A DNA stretch of 64,000 nt from Pseudanabaena sp. PCC 6802 (GCF_000332175.1 NZ_KB235914.1:2848868-2912867), one strand, 5' to 3'. Shown: positions 34,236 through 42,832, numbered from the stretch's first letter. Notes: generated from the letters alone by a model not told the origin. Program-made: numbers and translations.

Positions 34236-34552
34236 AGCCCAAGCTGTACTCGGATTGCCAATTCCACAGCAGTCATTTCTTCAGAAGTTATTTCCCCTGC
34301 CCTCTTCCTCATTCTTTGCTTGGAAACAGTTGTCAGCTGATCTGCCATTGCCTTCCCTTGATGACCTTGCAGGGTTACCATTGCTTCACTTGGGTATATT
34401 CGAGACACATTACTAGTTATCGGCACAACCTGAACTCGGTTAAGATTTCGGTTTGCAGCATTGTTGCTGACTATAACTGCGGGTCGCTCTTTCTTGATTT
34501 CGCCACCGACTGACGGATCGAAATTAATCCACCACACTTCACCTCTGTTCAT
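34229..34552 (-). CDS. mazF: MazF-type toxin endoribonuclease
   Basis: A 107-residue PemK/MazF protein that cleaves mRNA at short sequence motifs. NRGEVWWINFDPSVGGEIKKERPAVIV is the classic opening, followed by VQVVPITSN and GKAMADQLTTVSKQRMRKR. It starts with an ATGA overlap on the antitoxin stop, so translation is coupled. The 3' end lies within the attC-like structure. Confidence 0.92.
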   Translation of the reverse strand: MNRGEVWWINFDPSVGGEIKKERPAVIVSNNAANRNLNRVQVVPITSNVSRIYPSEAMVTLQGHQGKAMADQLTTVSKQRMRKRAGEITSEEMTAVELAIRVQLGLS

Positions 34553-34770
34553 TTTTCACTGTCTCCAATCAGAGCCTCAGCCCACGCTAAAGCCTCTGTT
34601 TCGCGCTCTTTATCTTCAGCCATGAGCTTGTAGGCAGCATCTAGTTCATCCTTGATAACGTGAGGGCGTAACAAATCTTCAATAAACTGACTAATAGCCC
34701 CCTTTCCGACCACAGTATATAGGCCGTCGTATACCTGTTCGTCAATACTTATTGTCAACTTCTTATGCAT
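34549..34770 (-). CDS. MazE-like antitoxin
   Basis: A 73-residue protein: HKKLTISIDEQVYDGLYTVV and GAISQFIEDLLRPHVIKDEL, a ribbon-helix-helix DNA-binding N terminus with a helical, acidic C terminus that would bind the toxin. I place the start at the ATG at 34770 because GGAGGA precedes it by five to six bases; an upstream ATG would add 14 residues that are not family-like. Confidence 0.85.
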   Translation of the reverse strand: MHKKLTISIDEQVYDGLYTVVGKGAISQFIEDLLRPHVIKDELDAAYKLMAEDKERETEALAWAEALIGDSEK

Positions 34771-34780
34771 GATTTCCTCC

Positions 34781-34808
34781 TTACACGTACACGTATACGT
34801 AAAGTATA
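34781..34808 (-). promoter_or_regulatory. Operator palindrome of the mazEF pair
   Basis: A perfect 10-bp palindrome ACGTATACGT at 34791-34800 with an adjoining ACGTGTACGTGT half repeat sits directly upstream of the antitoxin Shine-Dalgarno. Autorepression by the antitoxin or the complex at such sites is the rule for this family. Confidence 0.55.
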
Positions 34809-35094
34809 TCACCAGTTTTGATTAAAGGGGCAATCTGCTATTGTGTACTGGTGTGTTGAGATCTAACAAACGCATGCACTCGGATGCTCGGCGATCGCTT
34901 ACTTGCTTTGTGTATTAGCTTCCTGCTCGCGCCGGTGATGCTTTCCGTTGGGCGACCAAACTCTCGCACGTAAAGGTCTGAAAAAATTGTGCAACCAAGA
35001 GAAAGCAACAATGATGTGGAGGCAGCACGCGCAAAGTGGCTATCAGCAAGCAAACGCGCTTCTCAACTTGCTACCAAACTCTATGAACTACCAT

Positions 35095-36354
35095 CTAACC
35101 GCTTCGCTGAGCTAGAGGTTTCTGACGCTTCTTCGCCCCAAGTTGCCTCAGAGATCCCTTAGAACGGGTTTCTGTGGTAGAGCTTAGCGACTCTGCGTTT
35201 ATGAGGCTAGTTCCTAACCCCAATGCCCAATTGAGCATAACTTTCGCAGCCGCGACATCTCGATCCTCAACACAGCCGCATTGAGAACAACGATGAACGC
35301 GCCGATCCAGTGTTTTCTTTTCCTGATGACCGCAATTTGGGCAAGTTTGGGACGGCTTAACCTTTTGGGTTGGAACCTCGACAAATATCCCGCCCGCTTC
35401 GACAAGCTTGTATTCCAAAGCTTTACGAAACATCCCCATTCCCACATCCAAAACAGAGCGATTTAACCCCGATTTTTGGCGTTTACGCTTACCCTTCTTA
35501 GCTTTAGCGGTCATCCCTTTAAGATTGAGTTTTTCGGTGGCAACGAGGCTATTACAGCTCACGATCTCTGCTGCCTGTTTGTGTACCCAATCTTGTCTCT
35601 GATTTGCAGCTTTGCGCTGCAATGCTGAAACGCGTTTTTGCGCTTTCTTCCAGCGTTTTGACGCTTTAACCTTTTTCTTAAAGTTCGGAGATTGTTTCCT
35701 CCGTTTTTGTTTGGATGCAATCTTGATCTTGGTTTGGGTCTTTGCCATGAATCGAGGGTTCTCAATCATGGTGCTGTCACTCATCGCAGCAGCAGTCAGG
35801 CACCCAAAATCAATGCCGATTGCACCTATCCCCGTTTCTCGAACTGGCTCACACTGAACGGTGATGGAGGCAAACCACTTTCTACGCCGATATAAAATCG
35901 TACAAGTTGATGGCGTTCCCCATGTCCGCGCTTTTCCACGCATCTGAATCTGTCCTAAATTGGACAAGTCCAAATAGCCGTTATTGCCTGTCGTGTGCGC
36001 TTTCCAGCCCGAAGAACACGGATATGTCCAACCCGAATAGTCGCGAATTGATTTGAATCGGGGGTAGCCACCTAAACCCGCAAAGAAACGCTGAAATGCG
36101 AAATCAACCCGCTTTAAAGTCGCCTGTAGAGCATGAGAACCAAGTTCTTTGTACTCTGCCCAAACTTCCTTAAATGCAGGTAAACGATTCTGCCGATCAA
36201 AATAATCAACCTTCTCGCCACGCTTTTGATAGCTGTCTTTGCGGTCTGCTAACGCGCTGTTATACAGATATGCATGAAGCCGTCTCCACTCGAAAAGCTT
36301 GGCTTCTTGAGCAGGTTTCGGATAGAGGCGAAAGGTAATACGGCGTGTTAGCAT
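35095..36354 (-). CDS. tnpB: TnpB RNA-guided nuclease (IS200/IS605-type, solo)
   Basis: A 419-residue OrfB/TnpB protein. The RuvC residues are Asp182 in AIGIDFGCLTAAA, Glu274 in VATEKLNLKG and Asp366 in CVEDRDVAAAKV; the zinc finger is CPNCG/CSQCGC. The N-terminal RITFRLYPKPAQEAKLFEWR is intact, so the protein should be active. No tnpA accompanies it, so the element cannot move without help in trans. TnpB guide RNA normally spans the 3' end of the gene, here the region just below 35150. A small ribbon-helix-helix ORF is divergent 28 bp away. Confidence 0.93.
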   Translation of the reverse strand: MLTRRITFRLYPKPAQEAKLFEWRRLHAYLYNSALADRKDSYQKRGEKVDYFDRQNRLPAFKEVWAEYKELGSHALQATLKRVDFAFQRFFAGLGGYPRFKSIRDYSGWTYPCSSGWKAHTTGNNGYLDLSNLGQIQMRGKARTWGTPSTCTILYRRRKWFASITVQCEPVRETGIGAIGIDFGCLTAAAMSDSTMIENPRFMAKTQTKIKIASKQKRRKQSPNFKKKVKASKRWKKAQKRVSALQRKAANQRQDWVHKQAAEIVSCNSLVATEKLNLKGMTAKAKKGKRKRQKSGLNRSVLDVGMGMFRKALEYKLVEAGGIFVEVPTQKVKPSQTCPNCGHQEKKTLDRRVHRCSQCGCVEDRDVAAAKVMLNWALGLGTSLINAESLSSTTETRSKGSLRQLGAKKRQKPLAQRSG

Positions 36355-36382
36355 GGTGTCATTATAGCACTAATAAGGCACT

Positions 36383-36511
36383 ATGAAGCGATCCTCTTTA
36401 AGGCTTTCTGATGAAGAATATGCAAAGGTTTCTGAGTACGCAGAGAAAACAGAACAGTCAATTAATGACGTAATCCGTCAAATCATTCGCGAGTGGAAGC
36501 CTAAATCCTGA
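36383..36511 (+). CDS. 42-residue ribbon-helix-helix protein divergent from tnpB
   Basis: Encodes KRSSLRLSDEEYAKVSEYAE followed by KTEQSINDVIRQIIREW, the beta-helix-helix pattern of CopG/Arc repressors. It starts 28 bp from the tnpB start on the opposite strand, so it could control the shared promoter region. The pair may be a unit of the insertion element. Confidence 0.65.
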   Translation: MKRSSLRLSDEEYAKVSEYAEKTEQSINDVIRQIIREWKPKS

Positions 36512-36702
36512 TTGGCAACTCCGCTTCGCTCCATTGCCGCGCTATCCTTCCCTACTCTCAGCGAAGCGGAGTAGGGACTGCCGCGATTACGTTCAACCAG
36601 GATCGAGCCATGGCGATCCCGAAGCTCGAACAGCGGACGAGCACCTTCTTCAGTCAGCCAAACATGACGCGGAGCAGTTCTTTCGGGAGTATCATGACCT
36701 TG
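36512..36702. other. Intergenic region with an inverted repeat
   Basis: CTCCGCTTCGCT at 36524 pairs with AGCGAAGCGGAG at about 36559, a candidate hairpin or the element's end. A 97-codon minus-strand frame crosses this region and the neighbouring MITE and is not a credible gene. Confidence 0.4.
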
Positions 36703-36801
36703 ATAGACAGATCTGTTAGGACAGGGGGTGTGGGGGCTGTTACCCGACACGCAGGGGTGGAACCCCTTCACCCCGTCCTAAGCCTATTGGCTATAGCTAT
36801 A
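36703..36801. repeat. MITE-like repeat, family A copy 4
   Basis: About 99 bp, in the same orientation as 4483-4587: ATAGACAGATCTGTTAGGAC at the left end and CTATTGGCTATAGCTATA at the right. The right end overlaps the 3' end of rimI by a few bases. The core differs from copy 1 at several positions. Confidence 0.75.
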
Positions 36802-37324
36802 CTTCCCATCCTTTGCTGGCAAGCCTGACCTGAATATCTTGCCGCCATAATTGGAGCATGTGGGGAAATTCGGGTAAATTAATTCCCTTGAGCCAGAGAA
36901 TGAGGGCATCTTCATTACTGACTTTGTAATAGTTGCGCCTCCTACCAACATGGATGAAGCCAAAACTCTCATACAGATTAATGGCGGCGCGATTAGATTC
37001 TCTTACCTCCAAAGTCGCCCATTCTAAACCTTTAGTATGCGCTGCTTCTAGTAATCCCCAAACCAGGTACTTCCCAAACCCCTGACGGTGATACTCCGGC
37101 CTGACCGCCAGGATTGTAATATGCGCCTCTTCTAGAATTGCCCACAGGCAACCAAACCCTAAGACTTCATTTTCTGATGTGACTAGAGCTAGCAAAGCGC
37201 TGTTGGGACTGTCTATCTCGCGCTCGTAGGCATCCATACTCCAAAAATCGCCCAAGCAGGTGCGATCGATACTTTTAATCTGGGGGAGTAATTCCCGATC
37301 GATCGCTGCGAGCCGCACTTTCAT
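36797..37324 (-). CDS. rimI: Ribosomal-protein-alanine N-acetyltransferase RimI
   Basis: A 175-residue GNAT protein that acetylates the N-terminal alanine of ribosomal protein S18, by family. Motifs: FWSMDAYEREIDSPNSALLA, ITILAVRPEYHRQGFGKYLV (acetyl-CoA loop), LEVRESNRAAINLYESFGFI and VGRRRNYYKVSNEDALILWL. The C-terminal 30 residues run beyond the usual end and finish in repeat-adjacent DNA. It starts eight bases from the end of uspA. Confidence 0.9.
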   Translation of the reverse strand: MKVRLAAIDRELLPQIKSIDRTCLGDFWSMDAYEREIDSPNSALLALVTSENEVLGFGCLWAILEEAHITILAVRPEYHRQGFGKYLVWGLLEAAHTKGLEWATLEVRESNRAAINLYESFGFIHVGRRRNYYKVSNEDALILWLKGINLPEFPHMLQLWRQDIQVRLASKGWEV

Positions 37325-37331
37325 GAAAATC

Positions 37332-37784
37332 CTAGCGCACTACAATCACGGGCTGGGTAGCGTGATGCACTACATAATCGCTGACACTGCCAAGCATGAG
37401 GCGCTCCACCGTACCCAAACCTCGCGAACCCATAATCAGAAAGTCAGGCGCTTCATCCTTAACCACAGAACAAATAACTTCTCTGGGATTTCCAATTTTC
37501 AGGCTGGTTTGACACTCTAAGCCTGCTTCCTGACAAGCAGACTCTGCTTTCTGTAGAAGAGTTTGTCCCGTCTCCATCAAAGCTTTCTCTAACTCTATAT
37601 TCGGTACGCTTTGCCAGCCAACCCAATCTCCAGTTGGCATCATGACTTTGGGGAAGTAATCGCTCACTGGTTCTACTACAGTGATTAATACTACAAGGGC
37701 TTGAGTTGGCACCGCCAACTCTATTGCTTTTTGCAATGCTTTATGGCTGGCTTCAGAACCATCTATTGCGACCAGAAGTTTCAT
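37332..37784 (-). CDS. Universal stress protein (UspA family)
   Basis: A 150-residue Rossmann-like USP. The ATP-binding pattern is complete: MKLLVAIDGSEASHKALQKA at the start and LIMGSRGLGTVERLMLGSVS then VVHHATQPVIVV at the end (G-2x-G-9x-G-S/T). It lies immediately upstream of rimI on the same strand. Confidence 0.92.
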   Translation of the reverse strand: MKLLVAIDGSEASHKALQKAIELAVPTQALVVLITVVEPVSDYFPKVMMPTGDWVGWQSVPNIELEKALMETGQTLLQKAESACQEAGLECQTSLKIGNPREVICSVVKDEAPDFLIMGSRGLGTVERLMLGSVSDYVVHHATQPVIVVR

Positions 37785-37967
37785 ATAACCCTCGCGTGCT
37801 ATACGTGTCGATAAATTATGCTGCTGAGAATACGTTGCCGAGCATCTATACTACACTTTTGCAGCTCAATTAAGCTATGCATGTGGTTTTTAGAGCTTTC
37901 TACTTTAATTGTATGCCCGTACGTTGGCGATCGCTCAAGTTCTAAACTATTCGTTATCTTGTCGATA

Positions 37968-38030
37968 GGGACAGGTTTGGCTAAAAGTTGTCGACTTTTA
38001 GCAATAGCACTCTCACAAAACCTGCACCTA
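37968..38030. repeat. GGCAGGTTT-type hairpin repeat, copies 3 and 4
   Basis: GGGACAGGTTT...AAAACCTGCAC encloses a perfect hairpin GCTAAAAGTtgtcgACTTTTAGC. A second partial copy with the same GCAGGTTTGGCTAAAAGTTG start lies at 38108-38146. The remainder of the 37785-38188 gap holds no gene. Confidence 0.55.
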
Positions 38031-38188
38031 CCTCCAGACTGTTAAGCTATAAATTGCAATCTTTAATAAAATTTAAAATATTTGTTAATGTAAAAACGTT
38101 GATGTAGTGGCAGGTTTGGCTAAAAGTTGTTGGCTTTTAGCAATCCTGTACTAACAGATCTTTCTGCGGCCATAAATGCGGCTATAAA

Positions 38189-38286
38189 TATAGCTATAGT
38201 CAACAGGCTTAGGACGGGGTGAAGGGGTTTCACCCCTGCGTGGAGGTGCTGCACCCCCACCCCCTGTCCTAACATATCTGTCTATA
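38189..38286. repeat. MITE-like repeat, family A copy 5
   Basis: About 98 bp with ends TATAGCTATAGTCAACAGGC and CATATCTGTCTATA, oriented like 25313-25417. It lies 37 bp upstream of the cysteine synthase ATG and so in or next to its promoter. Confidence 0.75.
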
Positions 38287-38322
38287 ACACAGTATTTGGT
38301 AGTGGGTGAAATTCCATTGAAT

Positions 38323-39327
38323 ATGACAACTGATATTTGCCTTGGCTTTTCGGGCGCAATTGGTAATACGCCGCTAATTAAAATCGAGTCGCTATCTGCA
38401 GCTACCGGTTGCACTATTCTTGGTAAGGCGGAATTTCTCAATCCAGGTGGTAGCGTCAAAGACAGAGCGGCGCTATTTATGGTGTTGCAGGCGGAAAAGG
38501 ACGGTGCGATCGCTCCCGAAGGCACAATTGTCGAAGGTACGGCAGGCAATACGGGAATTGGGTTGGCTCTGGTTGCTAATGCCAAGGGTTATCGCTGTGT
38601 CATCGTGATGCCCAACAATCAGTCACAGGAAAAAATCGACCTATTACGAACGCTGGGGGCAGAAGTAGAGTTAGTTCCGCCAGTACCTTTTTCAAATCCT
38701 GGAAATTTCTATCATGTCGCTCGCGATCGCGCTGAAGGCCTGGAGAATGCTTTTTGGGCGAACCAGTTTGAAAATATGGCTAACTCCGATGCCCACTACC
38801 ACACTACCGGCCCTGAGATCTGGCATCAGTCCGGCATGACACTAGATGGAATTATCATGTCATCTGGCACGGGGGGCACAATTGGCGGTGTAACTGCTTA
38901 TCTTAAAGAGCAAAACTCCCAAATAGCTACTTATTTGATCGATCCGACCGGCTCCGGTTTGTATAGCTTTTTGACTACAGGGGAGTTTAAAGCTGAGGGT
39001 AGCTCGATTACCGAGGGCATCGGCATTAACCGCGAGACGGCAAATTTTCACCGCGCCAGACTTGATGGGGCTTTTCAAGGCAGCGATCGCGAGGTAATTG
39101 AAATGGCGCATTACCTGCTCAAGCACGACGGCCTGTTTGTCGGTAGTTCTGCCGCCCTAAACGCAGTGGGGGCGGTACGCCTTGCCAGACAGTTAGGGCC
39201 GGGCAAAGTAATTGCCACAATTTTATGCGACGGTGGGGGCAGGTACCAAAGCCGCATGTTTAACCCCGAGTGGCTGGCGGAAAAAGGCTTAACTCCTACA
39301 GCCCAAGATCTGGAATTCCTAGGCTAA
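38323..39327 (+). CDS. Cysteine synthase A-like PLP enzyme
   Basis: A 334-residue O-acetylserine sulfhydrylase-type protein. The PLP lysine is in FLNPGGSVKDRAALFMV; the phosphate cup is SSGTGGTIGGV; VEGTAGNTGIGLALVA is the substrate loop. The C-terminal CDGGGRYQSRMFNPEWLAEK is typical of the CysK/cystathionine-beta-synthase subgroup found in cyanobacteria and plants. I chose the ATG at 38323; the open frame extends nine residues to a TTG in repeat-adjacent DNA. Confidence 0.9.
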   Translation: MTTDICLGFSGAIGNTPLIKIESLSAATGCTILGKAEFLNPGGSVKDRAALFMVLQAEKDGAIAPEGTIVEGTAGNTGIGLALVANAKGYRCVIVMPNNQSQEKIDLLRTLGAEVELVPPVPFSNPGNFYHVARDRAEGLENAFWANQFENMANSDAHYHTTGPEIWHQSGMTLDGIIMSSGTGGTIGGVTAYLKEQNSQIATYLIDPTGSGLYSFLTTGEFKAEGSSITEGIGINRETANFHRARLDGAFQGSDREVIEMAHYLLKHDGLFVGSSAALNAVGAVRLARQLGPGKVIATILCDGGGRYQSRMFNPEWLAEKGLTPTAQDLEFLG

Positions 39328-39426
39328 CGTGCAGTGCGATCGAGGCAAAGCGGTAGCGATCGCGCCTCAAAATCAAAACTATGGCAGAATTAAGCTAACT
39401 TCAAGTAGCAAGAGTGGCAGAAACCT

Positions 39427-40266
39427 ATGATTACTCTACCCTCTGAACAACTCCACTTGCCTACGGCAGCAGAACTGCCCGATTCCGATGACACTCCTGT
39501 GGATAACGAACTCCAGAACGATACTCCCAATATCTTGCTAGAGATATTGCGGTGGATTTGGCGCGATCGCTCCGATTGGTATTGGGGCGTGGATATGGGG
39601 ATCTACTACGAACCCAACCTGGAGCAGCCAGAGCAATCTAAAGCGATTGTACCTGATGGCTTCCTAGCTTTAGGAATAAAGCAGCGCCGACCGGATGAAG
39701 GTGGACGTTCTAGCTATCCGCTGTGGCAGGAAAAGATTCTACCAATTTTAGTTTTAGAGGTAGGTTCTAAGACCTATAATGGGGAATACGATGGCAAAGT
39801 CACTGATTATACGGCATTTGGGATTTTGTATTATGCGATCTACAATCCATTCAGTGGCAAAGGCTCCCACAAAGAACGGCAATTTCTGCAAGTGTACAAA
39901 CTGATCGATGGTAAGTATGAGTTGATGCCATTGGTAGTGCTAACAGAGGGAGGCCGGATGGCATGGCTGAGCGAGATTGGGTTGGGGATTGGCTACGAGC
40001 GAGGTATGCGAGGGGATTGGCAAAGGGATTGGCTGTATTGGTACGATCGCTCTGGGGTTAGATACCTGACTGATGCCGAACGCGCCGATCGGGAAAAACT
40101 AGCCAAAGAAGAAGCGGAACGGGCTAAAGCACAAGCGGAAGCGATCGCTCAACAAGAAAAACTGGCTAAAGAGCAAGCAGAAGCGATCGCTCAACAAGAA
40201 CGTCAAGAGAAGGAAAAACTAGCAGCATATCTCAGATCCATTGGCATTAATCCTGATGAGATTTAA
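39427..40266 (+). CDS. Uma2 family protein (PD-(D/E)XK nuclease fold)
   Basis: A 279-residue member of the large cyanobacterial Uma2 family. The core is IVPDGFLALGIKQRRPDEGG, LPILVLEVGSKTYNGEYDGK and YGILYYAIYNPF, with the nuclease-like D...ExGS...K pattern. The C terminus is a coiled coil of near-repeats (EAIAQQEKLAKEQAEAIAQQ) ending in LRSIGINPDEI. Function unknown; usually present in many copies per genome. Confidence 0.9.
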   Translation: MITLPSEQLHLPTAAELPDSDDTPVDNELQNDTPNILLEILRWIWRDRSDWYWGVDMGIYYEPNLEQPEQSKAIVPDGFLALGIKQRRPDEGGRSSYPLWQEKILPILVLEVGSKTYNGEYDGKVTDYTAFGILYYAIYNPFSGKGSHKERQFLQVYKLIDGKYELMPLVVLTEGGRMAWLSEIGLGIGYERGMRGDWQRDWLYWYDRSGVRYLTDAERADREKLAKEEAERAKAQAEAIAQQEKLAKEQAEAIAQQERQEKEKLAAYLRSIGINPDEI

Positions 40267-40488
40267 GGCTCGATCGCATGAGAAACAACCTATAAAGCGA
40301 TCGTTGGCGATATCTCTGAATAAACATGGCGATCGCACATAGATTCGGTCATATTTTTGAATAGGAAGACCAGGTGGGATATAGCGGCTAACTTCTTTTT
40401 GCATTTCTTCTTGGGTATCGAGCAGTTGTATTCCTTCCTTTGTTACTGGCGAGCAGGATAAAGTAAGCAAGGAAAGTAACAAAAGCAT
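40219..40488 (-). CDS. Possible small lipoprotein
   Basis: About 89 residues from the ATG at 40488: LLLLSLLTLSCSPV has the form of a lipoprotein signal with Cys in the lipobox. The mature part includes SRYIPPGLPIQKYDRIYV, similar in style to small cyanobacterial lipoproteins with an iPxGtP motif. It overlaps the 3' end of the Uma2 gene by 48 bp on the opposite strand, so the C-terminal part may be an artefact of decay. Confidence 0.45.
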   Translation of the reverse strand: MLLLLSLLTLSCSPVTKEGIQLLDTQEEMQKEVSRYIPPGLPIQKYDRIYVRSPCLFRDIANDRFIGCFSCDRALNLIRINANGSEICC

Positions 40489-40556
40489 TATCAAATGTCT
40501 TGCCGAATATTTAATTGATACATCCCAACTAGCAACTAATATTAAAAACGGTGTAG

Positions 40557-40578
40557 TTATTACAATAAATTGTTATAA
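40557..40578. promoter_or_regulatory. AT-rich dyad upstream of the KefB-type gene
   Basis: TTATTACAAT and ATTGTTATAA form a 22-bp dyad with 18 of 22 positions symmetric, about 33 bp before the GTG start. A candidate operator; the regulator is unknown. Confidence 0.35.
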
Positions 40579-40610
40579 CTTTTAACAATAATGTTGGGTC
40601 AGTAGATTCT

Positions 40611-42416
40611 GTGCAAGAAGACTTTAGGTTAATTGTTGATTTGGTAACGGTTTTGGCAGCCGCCTCAGTGGGTGGGTTGCTGGCGGCGGGGTTGCGCCTG
40701 CCCGTAATCTTGGGTTATCTGTGCGGCGGCATTATTGTTGGCCCCTCCGGTTTGGGTTTAATCAAAGAATTAATTCAGGTGGAAACCCTCGCGCAGTTTG
40801 GCGTGGCATTTCTGCTATTTGCCTTGGGCGTTGAGTTCTCGCTGGCACAGCTTAAAAAAGTGCAGGCAATTAGCTTGGGTGGTGGTGGTTTGCAAATCCT
40901 CTTGACGATCGCTCTGACCGCCATCCTTTCATGTACGGTCGGGTGGGTTACTACTCCGATTCAAGGGGTATTTCTCGGTGCCATCCTCTCGCTATCTTCA
41001 ACGGCAGTCGTCTTGCGCAGCCTGATTGAAGGCAATGAAATCGATTCCGTGCACGGTCAAGTGACGTTGGGAATTTTGATCGTACAGGATCTGGCGTTGG
41101 GTTTGATGCTGGCAGTGCTGCCTGCCCTGGATAGCCCGCCAGAGGTAGTAGGTGCTGCGGTGCTCAAAGCCTTACTGGTCACGGCTTTGTTTGCTGGTGG
41201 CGCGATCGCGGCTGGCATCTGGTTAATTCCGCCATTGCTGCGAGCGGTGGCGAGTACGGAAAGCCGCGAATTATTCGTGCTCAGCGTAATTGTTCTGTGC
41301 TTAGGAATTGCTCTGCTGACCGAACATCTGGGTTTGTCAATTGAAATGGGAGCGTTTGTGGCAGGCTTGATGATTTCGGAAGTAGAGTACGCCGATCAAA
41401 CCCTGTCCTACGTGGAACCGCTGCGCGATGTATTTGCTACGTTATTTTTCGCAGCGATCGGGATGCTGATCGATCCGGTATTTTTGTGGCAGCATCTGGA
41501 ATTAATCTTAGGTTTGGTGGCACTGGTCATGCTCGGCAAATTCCTAATTGTAGTGCCGCTGGTACAGCTATTTCGCTATCCACTGCGCGTTGCGATTATT
41601 GCTGGGTTGGGCTTAGCACAAATTGGGGAGTTTTCCTTTGTGCTCGCAAGCGAAGGACAGAAGCTAGGTTTGGTATCGCGTCAGGTGTATTTGCTAATTT
41701 TGGGGACGACAGCGGTAACGCTGATGATTACGCCCTTTTTACTGAAGGCTACACCCTTAGTATTCAAGCTCATGGAAACCGTTCCGTTTCTGCAAAATTG
41801 GTTGAATCAAACTGATATCCCTCAGGAGATTTCTGATTCTGCCATTCTGTGCGATCACGTGATTGTCTGTGGCTACGGGCGAGTCGGTCAAAACATCGTC
41901 AACCTCCTGCAAACCAGGGGCTATCGATTGTTGGTAATCGAGCAATCGGAAGCTAAATTACAGATACTGCGCGATCGCAAAATTCCCTATCTCTATGGTA
42001 ACTGCGCCAGTCCCTTGGTATTGGAAAAAGCGGCGGTGGAAAAAGCTCGTTCTATGGTAGTCGTAACGGGTGATGCCATGAGTACGCGACTGTGTTTGCA
42101 GAGAGCCATTGCGATCGCTCCAGAGTTAGATATCGTCGCCCGCGCTTCTAAGGATGCGGATATCGACTCGCTTTATCAATTGGGGGCGCGTGAAGTCGTG
42201 CATCCGGAGTTTGAGGCCAGTTTAGAACTCTCTACCCACTTGTTACTTGCTTTAGGCGAGACATCTCAGGCAGTACAGTCAGAAATTATGGAAGTTCGCC
42301 GCAGCCGCTATGCCGATCTGCGCCCAGACATTGCCTGCAGCCTCCCGCAAAACGGCGCTGTGCCCAATCCAGCACTTTTGCCTATTATCGAACTAGAACA
42401 AGATAAAGCATCGTAG
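40611..42416 (+). CDS. CPA2 cation:proton antiporter with TrkA-N domain (KefB-like)
   Basis: A 601-residue membrane protein. Residues 1-390 form the Na+/H+ exchanger domain of about 12 helices (LPVILGYLCGGIIVGPSGLG, LSLSSTAVVLRSL, GILIVQDLALGLMLAV, LSIEMGAFVAGLMISE). Residues 415-540 are an RCK/TrkA-N domain with GYGRVGQNIVNLLQTRGYRL and a Rossmann GxGxxG. It exports K+ or Na+ in exchange for protons, probably gated by a nucleotide. The start is GTG at 40611. Confidence 0.92.
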   Translation: MQEDFRLIVDLVTVLAAASVGGLLAAGLRLPVILGYLCGGIIVGPSGLGLIKELIQVETLAQFGVAFLLFALGVEFSLAQLKKVQAISLGGGGLQILLTIALTAILSCTVGWVTTPIQGVFLGAILSLSSTAVVLRSLIEGNEIDSVHGQVTLGILIVQDLALGLMLAVLPALDSPPEVVGAAVLKALLVTALFAGGAIAAGIWLIPPLLRAVASTESRELFVLSVIVLCLGIALLTEHLGLSIEMGAFVAGLMISEVEYADQTLSYVEPLRDVFATLFFAAIGMLIDPVFLWQHLELILGLVALVMLGKFLIVVPLVQLFRYPLRVAIIAGLGLAQIGEFSFVLASEGQKLGLVSRQVYLLILGTTAVTLMITPFLLKATPLVFKLMETVPFLQNWLNQTDIPQEISDSAILCDHVIVCGYGRVGQNIVNLLQTRGYRLLVIEQSEAKLQILRDRKIPYLYGNCASPLVLEKAAVEKARSMVVVTGDAMSTRLCLQRAIAIAPELDIVARASKDADIDSLYQLGAREVVHPEFEASLELSTHLLLALGETSQAVQSEIMEVRRSRYADLRPDIACSLPQNGAVPNPALLPIIELEQDKAS

Positions 42417-42542
42417 ATAAATGGCGATCGCTATATTAAGCTAGCCAAATAATTGTAAAGTAATCGCAAAACAGACCACATCCGCAGGAAAACCTATCTA
42501 GAATGTAGTCAAAGATACTACCTTACTAGAGGGTATAGACTT

Positions 42543-42689
42543 ATGAAACTACTCGACTTGGTATCAAAAATAACGCAGTACCTCAGCGAAGCGTCGGCGA
42601 GGATCTTCGGCCCCAGGCACGATGACTACCCCAAAACAGGGGTTCAACCTTACACTGGGGATCCATCAGAGGAACCGAAATGGGGTTAA
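42543..42689 (+). CDS. Small conserved cyanobacterial protein (48 aa)
   Basis: Encodes KLLDLVSKITQYLSEASARI followed by FGPRHDDYPKTGVQPYTGDP. I recall similar 45-60 residue proteins in many cyanobacteria with the same YLSEAxxRIF and YPxTGVQPYxGDP motifs. The N terminus is an amphipathic helix. Function unknown. It lies 126 bp after the antiporter gene. Confidence 0.7.
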   Translation: MKLLDLVSKITQYLSEASARIFGPRHDDYPKTGVQPYTGDPSEEPKWG

Positions 42690-42789
42690 TGCTGAAATTG
42701 TCAGCAATCGGTAACTAACATTCAACTGGCGATCGTTAAATCTGAGCGATCGAACTCAAATCTTTATTAACTTTATCAATTGTGAAAAC

Positions 42790-42832
42790 TTTACAAAACC
42801 CGTTCGAGCCACTGCGCGATCGGGTTTTGTGT
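42790..42832 (+). terminator. Terminator-like hairpin
   Basis: ACAAAACCCG and CGGGTTTTGT form a perfect 10-bp stem with a 21-nt loop, between the 48-residue gene and the kinase gene. There is no long T run, so it may instead be a processing or regulatory structure. Confidence 0.5.

Noticed and set aside
34973-35161. A plus-strand frame reading SEKIVQPRESNNDVEAARAK and ending opposite tnpB
   Set aside because: Looks mildly protein-like but overlaps the tnpB 3' end and probable guide-RNA region, and has only a weak GTG start.
36478-36771. A 97-codon minus-strand frame between the ribbon-helix-helix ORF and rimI
   Set aside because: Its N-terminal part is translated MITE and the rest overlaps the small real-looking ORF; no family features.
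37818-38045. A 75-codon frame upstream of the cysteine synthase gene
   Set aside because: Runs through the hairpin repeat and has no protein-like features.
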